From assembly GCA_963573385.1 (NCBI GenBank), contig CAUYLG010071541.1, positions 1 through 64,000 on the forward strand: a DNA stretch of 64,000 nt, in the 5' to 3' direction. The position numbers and the translations under genes were made by a program. This document shows, piece by piece, positions 35,155-47,552 of this stretch. Origin of the DNA: Cacajao melanocephalus (lineage: Eukaryota; Chordata; Mammalia; Primates; Pitheciidae). The notes under the pieces are model-generated. The model had not been told where the DNA came from. It saw only the letters and a list, made by a program, of their open reading frames with translations, and did no database searches. How positions within the stretch are numbered: the first letter of the stretch is position 1; the number at the start of each line of letters is the position of its first letter.

Positions 35155-35462
35155 CTCTTTTTTTTTTTTTCTTTTTTTTTTTGAGACCGAGTCTCTGTTG
35201 CCCAGGCTGGAGTGCGGCGGTGAGATTTCAGCTTATTGCTATCTCTGCCTCCTGGGTTCAAGCAATTCTTCTGCCTCAGCCAATTGAGTAACTGGGATTA
35301 CAGGTGTGCACCACCACACCTGGCTAAATTTTGTATTTTTAGTCGAAATGGGGTTTTACCATGTGGACCAGGCTGGTCTTAAACTTCTGACCGCAAGTGA
35401 TCTGCCTGCCTTGGCTTTTCAAGGTGCTGGGATTATAGGCGTGAGCCACCTTGCCTGGCCAC
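35155..35462 (-). mobile_element. Alu (AluS-like)
   Basis: A full-length antisense Alu. The interrupted poly-T (A-tail) is followed by 'gagaccgagtctctgttgcc' and runs to 'ggcgtgagccaccttgcctg'. It is flanked by the 11-bp duplication CAATTGTCTCT. Confidence 0.95.
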
Positions 35463-35474
35463 CAATTGTCTCTT

Positions 35475-35672
35475 GAGTGCTGTGTCTTACACACTGTACT
35501 AGACATGATATGTGTACTTTCTCACAATTCTTACAATACTGGTTGGATGGTATCTTTGTTATATTTTTATAAGTGAAGAAACCAAGTCTTAGCAATATTG
35601 CCTAGGTCAAACAACTATGTGGCACAACCAAAATTCAATCCCGCTTCTTAACTTTTACATTCTGTTAATTGA
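35475..35672 (-). mobile_element. MIR SINE
   Basis: Antisense MIR: 'gtcttacacactgtactaga', 'tttctcacaattcttacaat', 'aagtgaagaaaccaagtctt', 'caaccaaaattcaatcccgc'. The Alu above inserted at its edge. Confidence 0.75.
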
Positions 35673-35674
35673 TA

Positions 35675-36720
35675 CAAGTCAAGTAAATCTTGAGTTGTTT
35701 GCATTGGGCCATCAGACTCCAAAAGACTTGTTTCAAAAAATGATACAAAGATCCTTTTTGCAAAATTCCTCCAACCCTTCTTCCACAAAGAACTCTATGT
35801 TTGTCCTGATGACATAGTTTATTCCACCTCTGTGGAGAACATAGGATTAGAGTATGACACCCCCATGGAATCTAAGAATATGGAAAAAATGAATTGCTTC
35901 CATCACACCACCCTTCCAGCATGGAGAGCCCTCTGGGCTGAGTCCTCCAACACTTCATCTTCTAAGAATTCCGCTTCTTCTGGGAACTGTCCCCTGCCCC
36001 CTTGTACATGGTTACCATGGGACCTACCCTGTGAAATCTGACATGGCTTTGCCCCAGTGGCCATGGTGGTTGATACAGGCCCGAGCAACTGACCCAAACT
36101 GTGCTCATTACAGACATGGATAGGGTTTAAGGGCAGCTACCTTGCCCAAATAGGACAATCACTGTCATTCATGGTGAAACTGGAACTGGCAAAAACAAGT
36201 TAGGCTCCCTTTGAGGGACTAGACTATAAAATGTAAATCCAAGAGTATCTTCTGCTACTTGGATCCCACAATTACAAGTTTCCACAGTCATGACCTCAGC
36301 AAAACAGACGCCAAAGAAACAGAGAAAATAGAGTTAAGGACAGGGTCCAGACAGCTGTGTTAACTCCCCTGTTGCCTTTCTTAGCTCTGTGCTGCCTCAT
36401 GGAAAAGAGAATCCTACTCAACAAAACAAAGCAAATGGGTCTCAGGCTTCTGCTTCAAGTTATTCCTGAGGCCCAACTGCATTTCTCTCTTTCAATTTCT
36501 TTGAAATACTCTGGTCTTTAAAGTATCCCTTCCACCTTTTCTAGTTAAAGTTGGTTTGGATTTTGTCATGGATATTTGCACTGCCAGAGAGGTGGATGCC
36601 CTGGAGCATGGCTGTGTAACAGCCTCTCTGCCTCTGGGACCTTGATTCCCACTTGGGAGGAAAGTTACAATGGTTTGAGGAGACACTTTTCCTTTCCTTG
36701 GTAGCAGCTATGACACCCCA
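35675..36720. other. Low-copy or unassigned old repeat DNA
   Basis: 35860-36130 ('acatggttaccatgggacct', 'gccccagtggccatggtggt') has the look of an old interspersed repeat, but I cannot assign it. The opposed small frames at 35832-36097 are not convincing genes. Confidence 0.35.
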
Positions 36721-36724
36721 CCAG

Positions 36725-36950
36725 TGACCTACTGAGTGCTCACTACGTGCTGGGCATAGCGATACACCTGATAAGTATTATTTCCTTTAACCCTCACAAG
36801 TGCCCTTAAGCTGAGGTATTATTACAAAATTCATTTTGTTCCTAGGAAAAACTAATTTGCTTTAGATGACAAAAGTAGAAAATGATTAAGAAGTGACTAA
36901 GCTTGGTTTTGAAAATAGGTCAGTGTGATACCAGACTTTGCAGCTGTTCT
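36725..36950 (-). mobile_element. MIR SINE
   Basis: Antisense MIR: 'ctactgagtgctcactacgt', 'gctgggcatagcgatacacc', 'tttaaccctcacaagtgccc', 'ggtcagtgtgataccagact'. Confidence 0.75.
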
Positions 36951-37156
36951 CCTTTAGTATGCAACAAGGCTGCTGAAAGCACTTCTTCCCCAAGCCATCT
37001 CACGGCCTCCCTCTTCTCTGGTCCCAACTCCCAGTTTTCCCTGGAGACCAAGGGATGTTGCCAACAATAATGGTCTTCAAAGCATTGTTGCAAAAATTAT
37101 AATTGAAACAATTGATGCAGAATTTTTGCTTCTTTGTTTAGGTAAAACCGGGTTCC

Positions 37157-37553
37157 TGTCACACAACCGGGAAAGATTAGGCACATGGACACACTGAAGG
37201 GTGAGGAGAGAAGAATTTATTAGGCAAAAAGAAAAAAAAATTAGTAAAGCAAGAGAGAGTCCTGCCAGCAGCTCCCCATTGAATTCCAGGCCACCACACA
37301 CAAGCTGAAGAGCCCAGGCTCCTTCCCCAGGTGAAAGGTGCAAACTTCCCTTGGCTCCACCCAGATCCCCCATTGTACATGTGGGCATTATTCAGAAAGA
37401 ATAAGTCAGGAAAGGGCGGGTAACAGGGACAGTTCTTCCTCTGGATCGCAGGTTTCATCTGGGACCAGCAATCTGATCTCTTAGCTTTCAGGCTGTTTTA
37501 GGTTTGAAGGTGAGGTTTTGACAAGGACCTTTGGCTGTCTCTTGTCTCTGTCA
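37157..37553 (-). mobile_element. ERV-type solo LTR, minus strand, family not named
   Basis: It begins TGTCACACAACC and ends CTCTGTCA (LTR form TG...CA). Near its left end 'gaagaatttattaggc' reads as an antisense polyadenylation signal, as expected just inside the 3' side of an inverted LTR. No clear target-site duplication and no internal retroviral genes beside it. Confidence 0.5.
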
Positions 37554-37565
37554 CAAATAATACAG

Positions 37566-38126
37566 TGAAAGAGATCTGACTTAACCAACTCCATCTTGCT
37601 TCTATCCTCCAAGCTTTCCTTGTTCATTCCTGGGTGTAGGCTGAACTAGCTTTGGGAGAAACTCTGTTTATAGTTTAGCTTTAAAACAAAGATGACAACA
37701 GCGCTCTCTCAAATACTCCCCAAATGGCTCCTGGGGATAGCACCACTAGGTAAAACTTAAGATCAATGCTTGAGATATTTTGCAGATCCTGCACTAGATG
37801 GGTCAGCTGGCACCACCCAGATGATAAACTGGCTCATCTGGTTTTGTTACTTCCACCCAGGAACTGACTCAGCACACAAGACAGCTTCAACTCCCTATGA
37901 TTTCATCTCCTACCCAACCAATTAGCACTCCCCATTTCCTGACCCCTGCTCACCAAATTATCCTTAAAAACTCCTATCTCCAAATTTTGAGGGAGACTGA
38001 TTTGCATAATATAACTCCAGTCTCCCACACAGCTGGCTCTGCATGAATTATTATTGCAATTCCCCCATCTTGATAAATTGGCTCTGTCTAGGCAGCAGGC
38101 CAGGAGAACCTGTTGAGTGGTTACAG
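37566..38126 (+). mobile_element. ERV1-type solo LTR, plus strand
   Basis: The segment 'gagatctgacttaaccaact ... cccacccaggaactgactca ... acccaaccaattagcactcc ... aaattatccttaaaaactcc ... tccagtctcccacacagctg ... gataaattggctctgtctag ... gagtggttaca' is a recognisable primate ERV LTR. It has a CCAAT box (about 37916) and a U5 end at 38126. No primer-binding site or gag follows, so it is a solo LTR. The exact family name is withheld. Confidence 0.7.
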
Positions 38127-39855
38127 TCTGATTCCATCCACAGTGTGTCTTTTTTCTTCTCTCCTTCCCTGTTGCTTCCTTGTTCAATGGGAGTGTCTGA
38201 TTTTTACCCATCCACAATGCTGCTCTTCTGATTCAGTCAAACACTTGCCAAACAGGCCCATTCCCTGGGCCAGGTTGCTTCTCACTGACTTAACTCTATA
38301 TTGCTTCCTTAAAGAGAGAGAAAAATCAGATTCACTTAGACAAAGTAGTTGGGACCAGTACTCATTTTAAATGGGTTTTCACTAGAGTCTAAAACATTCC
38401 CACCTGGAAACATAGAGGGGTATGATTTCTCCGTGTTAGGAGCATCAGTTATATTCTGCACCTTCTGAATATGAAGTTGCTACCTAGATTTAAATCTTGC
38501 ACAGTCAGATGCTGAGGTAGAAATTGCAGTTGATTCATAGTATGATAGGGAACAACTGCATGATTTTGGTCCCTCTCCTGGCTCTGTGGATCTGCATATA
38601 AAAGTGAGCCTGTATGAAACCACCCATCATTGATACTGGATGCCTTCCCAGCCTTGCAGAATGAACCCTTCTGGAATCTGCTGGCCCATCACAAAGTGTG
38701 GGTCTTCTCAGTTGCTCTGCTCCATCCAGCTGGATCCTTTATCTCCCCCAATGGCAGAGGTACTGATTTACCTTTCACTTCCTGAAAACATGCTGATGCA
38801 TCTAATTAGCCAAAAACATTCTCTGTTTTGTTAACATGCCCATGCCAAGCAGGAAAATATTAAGGGCAAGTCCTATAAACTCTTAAACTGTGTCCCATAT
38901 CCATCTGGGCTTTGTCATAAAATTATACAAACATGATGCAGTTAATGCTCAATTACACAGGAATTGGGAAGCCAGACCTCAATATTCTCTATTCTTTTAC
39001 TCCCCACATCTTTCCCACCTGTCTTTGGACAAACTTGGCTTTGCCATCATCTCTGCTGGATGGTGGAAAGTAGAAATAAAATTTAAATCTATCAGTTGCA
39101 TTGCTATCAAGGCAGCTCTGGTAAGAGGTTCAGGCAGAAAATCAAATGACTACACTGAAGAGCAGGGATTTCAGTTGTTGCTCTTTTTCTTATTTCTGTC
39201 TTTATATTTTTTTTATGAAGAATGGCACAACACAAGGTATTTTATTTCATTGTGTCTTTCCTCTCAAAATTGAGCTTTTGGAAATCCAGTTTATTTATGT
39301 TGCTTCAGACTTGGGAAATGTGTTACTTTGAAAAGGACAGAGCTAGTTATTAAACAAGGCCAACTGAGGTAATCCTGCAGATCTCAGCCTTGCCTGTGCT
39401 GAAAGTGAAAATCTGGCTGCTTTGGGTCATGAACAAGCTTCCTAGGGCAGCGGCAGCTCACCTCTATCGGCTCCTCTAGAGAGTTTCCCAAACCTCAGGG
39501 AGGGGATTGCCTGACGTCCCAGGAAAGGGAAAAAGCCAGAAACAACTCCTTATTTGGAGTTGTTTTTCCCTAAACTATCAGGGAGCAAAACAGCCCAAGA
39601 TAAGACGTTGTCTCCTTCTGTGTCTGAGACCACCTCCCCGTTAGCAGATTTAACCCTCTACACTCAGGTAAGAGAGCTCCTCCATCTGGGAGGAAGTGAG
39701 GTGATAGGATCTGAGGGCACAACTCAGCTTCAAGATTTTCTGGCCACATTGAATGATTGAACAAAGTCTCTCTGACTGACGTTTAGATATGCATGGTGTC
39801 TATATTTTAATATTCAAGGAACTACTTTGTTTCACATTTTGGAGTGACATCGTTG
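38127..39855. other. Low-copy DNA, with a hairpin
   Basis: Several plus-strand frames up to 127 codons (38890-39273) have no recognisable domain. A strong hairpin is at 39527-39570. Confidence 0.4.
39527..39570. repeat. Hairpin
   Basis: AAACAACTCC (39540-39549) pairs with GGAGTTGTTT (39556-39565) across a 6-base loop. A one-sided bulge is followed by further pairing of GGGAA with TTCCC. Confidence 0.75.
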
Positions 39856-39859
39856 TCTG

Positions 39860-40935
39860 GGGTAATACCCAAGATTTGTTGCCTTATGACAAGGAAGTTA
39901 AGGACTTAGACACACATAAGGAGTGAGTTTAAGAGCGGAGGTTTAATAGGAAAAATGAAGAGGAAGGAGAACAACTCTTTCTCCTGTGAGAGAGAGGAAC
40001 TCCCGAGTGGGATGTCCATGTTAGACATAGTAAACTCCAAGTTTCTCTTCAAAGAATCAGTATGTCAGTAAGTTCAGTTCTTTGTCCTCCATTTTAAAGT
40101 TTAACTTCCTTGTAGTTTCAGTAAACAAACTTTTCTACCAATTCTAATCAGTAGTTCACTTCTGTTCCCCTGGTCCCCTGCTCCATCCTGACTCATCCCA
40201 GTCACCTGCCCTGGCCACCTGCTCCAGTCACCTGCCCTGGTCACCTGCTCTGACCTAGGTCACCCCTGGCTACCTGCTCTGACCTGTCCTGTAACCGTCT
40301 TTCCTGCAAAACTACCCACTCCGCCACTCCGGCTCCTACTCCTGCTCCCCTTAAAATAACCAATCAGAATTAGACTAGACCCTGCAGTCCAACCCGAGTA
40401 GGGAAATGACACAGCAGTAGGAGCTACCTCCATCAGGAATAACCCCTTCCTCTCCCTTGTCCAGGTGTGTGTGCTCACTGTTGTTCCATCTGTGAGCTGC
40501 ACCCTTCTACAGAAGTAAATTGCCTTGCTGAGGAAATTTATATTCAAGTGCTACTTCTTTTGTGGCACCAAAAATTTACATATAACATCCAGCGATGGTG
40601 TAGTACACTGGATTTTATAGGCAGGCTTGAGGAGGTGGTGTCTGATTTGTGTAGGGCCCACAGATTGGTTGGACCAGGTGTGACATTTACATAGCATGTG
40701 GGGAAGCTGGTCACCCCACCATAATCTTATACAAATAGGGTCTTTGCCTGGGTGGTGCCATGTTACCTGCTCCTTACCATACACATGGCTGGCAAAGAGA
40801 AGGAAAGATGAAGCTGCCATTTGAACATGCCTAGTTCCAGGTAGCCTTTTTCTACTGGCACAGCTGCTGGCATTCACTTGTGTAAGCTTCTAGCTTGCTA
40901 GTCTGTCTTCAGCTCAATTTTACAGGCTCGTCTTT
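39860..40935. mobile_element. Composite LTR-derived block
   Basis: 39860-40060 looks like the R/U5 side of an antisense LTR ('gagcggaggtttaatagg' with an inverted polyA signal). 40340-40590 looks like a plus-strand LTR promoter to U5 ('aaaataaccaatcagaatta', 'agctgcacccttctacagaa', 'gtaaattgccttgctgagga'). 40600-40935 has the feel of another antisense LTR segment ('agatgaagctgccatttgaa', 'caattttacaggctcgtctt'). No retroviral gene is seen. The 108-codon minus frame at 40551-40877 is inside this non-coding material. Confidence 0.45.
40165..40292. repeat. Short tandem repeat in the LTR block
   Basis: Iterations of CACCTGC[CT]CTGG and CACCTGCTCTGACC with related forms ('cagtcacctgccctggccac', 'ggtcacctgctctgacc', 'ggctacctgctctgacc'). 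Unit size is about 15-35 bases. Confidence 0.7.
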
Positions 40936-40939
40936 GTTA

Positions 40940-41845
40940 GAAAGAAAAATGATTTGGGGACTGCTTTTCATTAAGAAAAAAAAAAAACCTTAGCAATTAC
41001 ACTCTTACCCTCACTATCTGCCTGAATAATTTCTTTTTAAATCTTATATCAATTTTATTTATAGACTGAAGTAAGGAATACAAGAAGGGAAAAGATAAAA
41101 TATATGTGTTAGCTCTTAAGGTTCTTCGGTTTTTATGCATTATATGTATTAAAAATCAAGTGTTTAAAACAAAGGATATAGAAGGACTGGGGAATCTAGG
41201 TATGCAGAGGTGTTAGGTATTAAAGAATTAAATAAATAGCTTATTCAACTGTATCTTCGTTTTAAGTGCTCTAGATATAATGGGATTTTTTTTTGGTTGA
41301 ACAAATAATCCAATGGCTTATCATTATTGTCAGTAAAGATGACAGAATTAGGTGTTGCCACATCTTTAAGCTTATAAATCAACTCAACCAATTAAGAAAA
41401 TTTCTCAATATAAATTTAGTCCTGCAGATAATTTGTTTTTAAACTCTAAATAACTATTTTATTCTTCTCTAAAACTTGCACTTTAAATTTAGAATATAAA
41501 CATGGACATATATTTTAAAACTATATACATTTTGATAGTTTGTTTTGAATGACATTTGGGTTGGTTGCTAGAGACTTACCTGTTCCCTTCCTAAACAAAG
41601 CTTTAGGCTCACCAGGAGTTTGGGAGACTGAATCACCCAAAAAACAGCCATGGCCAACAGCTGCAACCTTCCGATTTTAATGGTATAGAATCTCCTTGGG
41701 CTGAATTAATCTTTCTAGCTATATCTTTGAACATAGAGTAATGACTGTCAGCATTTTCTTTAAATACAAGAGCCAAAGTCATTTCATTAAAGAAAAATGA
41801 TAAATTCTTGTTATTTGCTGTTTTATGTGGTGGACATCTCATGTA
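40940..41845. other. Low-copy AT-rich DNA
   Basis: Apart from an A-run at 40975-40987, nothing recognised. Confidence 0.4.
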
Positions 41846-41849
41846 ACAG

Positions 41850-41975
41850 AATGAGCATGGGATTTGTGAATAAAGGACTTGGATTTAAGTGTGAACCCTG
41901 GCTAATCACTTAATATCTGAATCTCAGTTTGCTTACTTTGAAAATGGGATGATAATAATCACAACATCATTCTAA
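41850..41975 (+). mobile_element. MIR SINE
   Basis: 'ggatttaagtgtgaaccctg', 'atcacttaatatctgaatct', 'cagtttgcttactttgaaaa' and 'tgggatgataataatcac' follow MIR order. Confidence 0.75.
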
Positions 41976-42109
41976 TAACCAAAAGAAATGAGAATTTTTA
42001 ACAGCCAGATGGAAACACATGCCACAGAATAAAGGAAGGAGATGGATAATCCCTCTGCAAGAGAAATTCTTATTTTTTTTTCCTATTTGTTATATTTGGG
42101 ACAATAATT

Positions 42110-42335
42110 ATACATAATAATTATGGTAAGGGCCAGGTACTGTTCAAGGTACTCGACATGAATTATTTTATGTTAATCCTGCTATCATTGTCCCCAGTTT
42201 GCAGACAGAAAAAATGAAGCATAGGGAATATAAGTAATTTTGTCATGCTTATGTAGTCAGGAAATGACAAAGAAGATTTAAACACAGGTAATTTAGCGCT
42301 AGGGTCTTGTTCTTAACTATTATGATATTTCCCGT
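42110..42335 (-). mobile_element. MIR SINE
   Basis: Antisense MIR: 'gggccaggtactgttcaagg', 'gaattattttatgttaatcc', 'agtttgcagacagaaaaaat', 'tttaaacacaggtaatttag'. Confidence 0.78.
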
Positions 42336-42339
42336 TACA

Positions 42340-45300
42340 TAAATAAGAAAGACTTAAAGTTTCTTTAAGATATAGAGAGAAGTTTCTACTTGTTGAGCAA
42401 AGTTTCCTAAGCTATAGACAAATGAGATTCATAAAAGTGATTAATACCCCACATAGAGCTGGACAAATGCTGATGTGCCTTATTGCACTGTGTGAATTCC
42501 TTTTCATGTATAACATTAAGATTCACAGAACACATGAAAGTATTGTACAAATACTTTAGTGTTTTGGACCTGGAACTTTAGGCTCCTTTTCCAGAAACAT
42601 TGAGCTTAACCAGCACAAAGTTGGATTTCAAGTTGCTTTGCAACAATAAGCAAAAAAAAAAAAAAAAGTCATGGTGATTGTATATATATTTTTTAAATCT
42701 GATTTTATTACACTAAATAATGCCTAAGTTATCCCCATTTGGACACTGGATATAACACTTGAGTTCAACAGATGGAAGAGAAGGGTAGCAACTACAGATT
42801 GTTGCCAATCACAATTTTTCAAATATTTGATGAGGGATTTGTAACTATAAAATATTTACAGACTATAATTTAACACCATTTATGTTTCTGCATTAAAGCA
42901 GATTGTAGTTGGTGCTTGACACATGACAAAGGCTTAAAGAATATTTGTTGAATGAGTAAATGAATGCAAGAATATCTACCAGAATATCAAGATAATTATG
43001 ATACATACCAGCTATTAGCACTTCTGAACTGAATTATCTTGTTCTGTATCTGTCATGAACTACTATCTGAAAACATTGAGGAAACACCCTTTTTGACGAA
43101 ACTGCTGCAAAATGTGCCCCATAACAGAAGGGACTATGCTAAGAGAAGAAAAACAGGATCTAAAGATAAGAAGATCAAACTCAAGATAAAGACAAAGGAA
43201 TCCCCAGGTTAATCATGAAGGGAGACCCCCAAGAAAGCTGCTGTGAAAGGCAGAGACCAGACTTCACACTGGAGTAGGACAGAAAGCTGTAAGAAAATGT
43301 CTCTGAGAAGATTAAATTAATGACATGCCTGATGTGTCTGCATATGTTGAGAGAGTTTGTTGATGAACTGATGATACATAAGTACATAGAAAACTAAACA
43401 GTTAAATTTTTAACTCTAGGAAAACAAAACACAGAAAAGTGAAAGTTATTTTAGTATGCTACAAGGCTCAGCTGTGAGTAATGTTTTCTTTGTCATATTA
43501 AGGTAAGTACTGAATGCTGGTTTTATTATAATTACGATACAATCATTGCAGAAAAATGGAGCACAAGAAGTCGTAGTGAAAGAGAACGAAATCCTCTTCC
43601 ATAGGACCATAATTGTTAATACCAAAACCTCCCCCAGACAAAGAAGAGGTACAATAACCGTGTTAAGTAGATATATAGAGGTAAATACTAAAATTAACAT
43701 TCAAGCAAATTTAAAGTGGTTTCCTCTGAGGAGGAGAAAACAGGCAAAGATTTTGACAGAGGACAGCTGTTTTGTTTGGTTTAATTTTGTTTTAAATAAT
43801 AATCCTTATGAAAATTTTAATTATTTAAAGTATGTGCATGAATAACTTGGATTAAATAATTAAGTTAGAAAGGATTAGAAAAAATAAGGATTAGCCTGGA
43901 ATAGATAAGACTCTAGCAAGTAATAATATGATAATCTGATTTTAAGGGAGACTGACAGTTTTGGGGGGCAGTTTTATAGGACCTTACCCATTCAAGGGGA
44001 AACCGCTGTGAGAATGTAATTACTGTGAAGATTCTCTCACACATGTACATGTTAAATGGTAAAGCTATAATAGATAGGCCAGTCTTGCATTTATGTTCTT
44101 GTTTCATCAGCATAGGAGTCATTCTGCTAAGAGAGTCTGTATTTATTACTAATCTAGGATGCCTTCATCTTTTCCTCTTCAACCCTCCTTCCAACCCTTA
44201 TCAATAAAACCACTTTAGAGATATGGGTAAGGAACATCTGGTCATGACCTTCACCATGGAAACATCCTGTTTAATAGGCAGACAGTTCTCCACTTGCCAA
44301 GAGCAAAATTCTCTCATCTACCCTATTTACAGAGTCATCATGTAGATCAAGTGAAGTCTAAGGTATTGTCAAGTTGAGAAGTCCTGGTCTTGTGCAGTTT
44401 ATTTAGAGAATAATCTGAATCATATTTAGGCAGAATGCTAGCTCTATATGCTTTTTAGATACAGAGATAGAGAAACATACACATATTAAGATGATTTCAC
44501 TAACTTACTGGCTCATTAAGCAATATATAAAACTTGTCCCTAGCTTAAGGTGCTGAGTAAGATTAGGTTCAGAGATTAACTAGATGGAGAAACATGTGCT
44601 CCATATGCTCAAAATATCCTTCTAGGGCTCTCAAGATTGGTCAGTAAACCCAAAGAATCTGTATATGCATGATGTATGATGTCTATGAAGGGCTCAAGGG
44701 GTTATGTATATGAACAGGGTGAGATGGGTGTGGAGGCTGAGTAGATCCTAATGCCATCACCCAGGATTTCCAAGTTACTTTCAAGGAAATTTTGTCGTAC
44801 AAATTGTGTGGTAACTAGGTCAAAACTAGTTAGAATGATCTCCAATGCATAGCCAAAATCATCTGATAGGGAAATACCTCATTTCTTGATATAAGCAGTT
44901 TAAGTTGGGGTTTGAAGGTAGTTTTGTGATATAGCAAAGAGTGAGACAATTGTATCAATTTTAATAAACATCACCTGCATTATTTTAAATGTTACTAATC
45001 CTCTTTAAACTGGGAATGATCACATGAGTGGATGCCAGCCTAGGAGTCAGATAAGTACCTTTCTTTGGAGAAGTCTCATTCCTTAATGCCAATCTCAGAG
45101 TTTCTGTCTTATGTGACTTCAATCAATATCTAAGGGTTAGCCATAATTTTTAAACTGCACACATTCCTGTATTGTATGAAAGATTTTTTCCTAGCTGCTA
45201 GCCCTTCTCAGTATCTTTATTTGTTTCACATTTGAAAGTGATGCACAAGGCAAACTCACATAGGAATCAGGCTGTCGTTTTATTCATTGAAATTTTTTAC

Positions 45301-45545
45301 TAACTTCACGTCAGATGTCTTTCAATTGTATTAAAAACACTTGTGATGGAATTATTTTTTCCAAAGTCACAGAGCAAAAGTAAGTTCAGTTGCTTCTAGA
45401 TGTTTTCTTGTACTATCGTGACAATTTGCCAAAAAGACAAGACACAGGACATGGAAATATTTTTTTGGATGTTGATGGTAAAGTGAGTGGCTCTGCTGAG
45501 GAGGAGCAGAGAAGAAAAGGGTATATCCTAAGAATTCCTTCTCTT
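42340..45545. other. Low-copy DNA
   Basis: No gene found. 42885-42965 resembles the 3' tail of MIR or L2 ('agaatatttgttgaatgagt'). 43700-43860 weakly resembles an old plus-strand LINE 3' end ('gtggtttcctctgaggagga'). An A15 run lies at about 42653-42667. Confidence 0.35.
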
Positions 45546-45550
45546 GCCAA

Positions 45551-45652
45551 GAAAGAATATCCAAGCAGATAGTTATGATGGTGCGAAGGTGCATGTCATG
45601 TGAAAGAATATCGAAGTAGATAGTTCCCATGATCTGAAGGTGCAGCGTTTCT
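45551..45652. repeat. 51-bp tandem dimer
   Basis: GAAAGAATATCCAAGCAGAT (45551) recurs as GAAAGAATATCGAAGTAGAT (45602), each followed by 'agtt' and, later, 'gaaggtgca'. About 75 percent identity. Confidence 0.75.
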
Positions 45653-45654
45653 TT

Positions 45655-47535
45655 AACTGAATAAAAGAATACTGAAAGGCCCTCCCTCCAGTGGCCACCT
45701 TCCCTATAGCAGTTTCTCTTAAACCGCCATGAGTTACACGAAGTTGCACCGACCACCCAACTTCTCTACTCACAAGGTCAGATCTTCTGCCAACAGAAGT
45801 CGGATTCAACTCTCCATTAGAATTTAGTTCTCAGGAGGAAAGAGAATGTATGAGGGAATTATAATTTAGGATTTGTAGATATCCCATAGTTTACCTGATT
45901 CTAAGGAACTATTCTCTTGCACTGAGAAAATAATTTGGCTGTAGGTTCTCAGAGAGATTGCATATGTCCTTCAGTTCTCGTCCCCCTCCTATTCTCTCCA
46001 TGTCACCTGACATGCTGTTTAACATCCTTCAGATCAGGCTCACTTGGATGCTTGAAATGTCAGCGTGTTCTTTACTCACTTGGCCTAGAATTTTTCATAA
46101 TTCAGCAAAAAAAAAAAAAATCCACCAAACAAACGAAAACCTTTCTATTGTGTTCTTTAGATAGCTGGAATCGTAGGTGGGGCTCCTTCACAGTCTTCTG
46201 AAGAAATAAGATGGAAGAAGTTGCAACTAGCTTAGAACAAGATTAAGGAAGGTGGTACCTATCTACCCTTTTTTGTTTTGTCTGCGCCTTACATCCATTC
46301 CTTACAGAAGCTGATCCTCCTCTCCTCCCTATCATTTTGTGGAGCTATTGATCAAGGAATCTTACTTCTTCTATCATAATAATGGTAGACATGTGACCTA
46401 GCCTGGTCAGTCAGAATATTCCATCCAACTGGGGGCAGAATTTCTTGAGTGGGTGCATGTTCCAGAACCAATCGGCATTCGTTGGGGGGATTTATGCAGA
46501 CATTGGAAAAGAGTAGGTCTCTTGTGGAAGGCTGGGGCTATTGAAATCCACTTTTGCTGCCACTTAGGGACACCTGGCAGAGAAGAAAACTGATTAGAGA
46601 AAGAGCCAGAGAAGTAGAAACAAATTCCTGTGTGAGCCCTTGAATCAGATTGTGCTTTTGTTAAACAAGCTAATATATTATCTTTTTTATAGTCACTGTA
46701 CATTTCCTCTCTTGCAAATGTAGTCTAGATTGCCTTGTAGCTCCCCAAATGGAGCACATCTTAAAAGAATTATGAGAGACGAGTACCACTGAAAATTAAT
46801 ATTATACCAAAATATGTGGTAAAACCTATTGTACTTCTAAGTGGGGTTGAAAAGGAGAAAATGAGAGAGACTAATTTTTACAAGTCTTCAAGATAAAACC
46901 AAAAAAATCACTTTGAAATAAAAGCCACAGGGAACCGTAGTCAGCAGGAGGCACATAGGATAAATGAACAAATCTCTTCCATCTCTACTTTCAATAATTC
47001 TATAATAATTATCTGAGGCTATTGTTAATTAGACTCAGTTATGGGATTAGTTTGAATTATATAATGAAGCATTGACTTACAGACTATAACCACTGAAAGC
47101 CTAGGTGCCAAGTGTAGTAAATGTGTTCTAATCTTGTGTTACAATATTGCAGCAGGGAACAGAGAGGAATATTGATCTACTTAAAATAAATTTATGTCCA
47201 AATTTTTATTTCCAGTTAATAAATGTAATGTGGCTAGGGAATAATTTTTTTAAGAAGTGGTAATCCATTCATCAGGATAGAACAGAAATGTGCTTCTTTG
47301 TTTGACTTCAAGGGGCATCTGAACTAGAAGGTTTCTGGAAAGGCAGGATTAGGAGAGAGAATTGGGGAAGATGTAAATCTCCATTTCCTTTATGAATCTG
47401 GTATTGCTGTAATCTTGCTTTGAGAAACTTTTCAGGTTGGCATATGTAATGATGGGCTGGGAGCCATAAATATGGCATAATCTGTAAAGCTGATCCAAGG
47501 CTAATTCCTAGGATGCATGATAGTCATAGTCCAAG
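45655..47535. other. Low-copy DNA
   Basis: No gene or repeat family recognised; short frames only. An A13 run lies at 46107-46119. Confidence 0.4.
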
Positions 47536-47539
47536 TTTT

Positions 47540-47552
47540 AAAAGTCAAGAGA
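47540..47552. repeat. Alu target-site duplication, left copy
   Basis: AAAAGTCAAGAGA, repeated exactly at 47857-47869. Confidence 0.88.

Noticed and set aside
40551..40877. 108-codon minus-strand frame
   Set aside because: It falls in LTR-like material with no retroviral protein motif.
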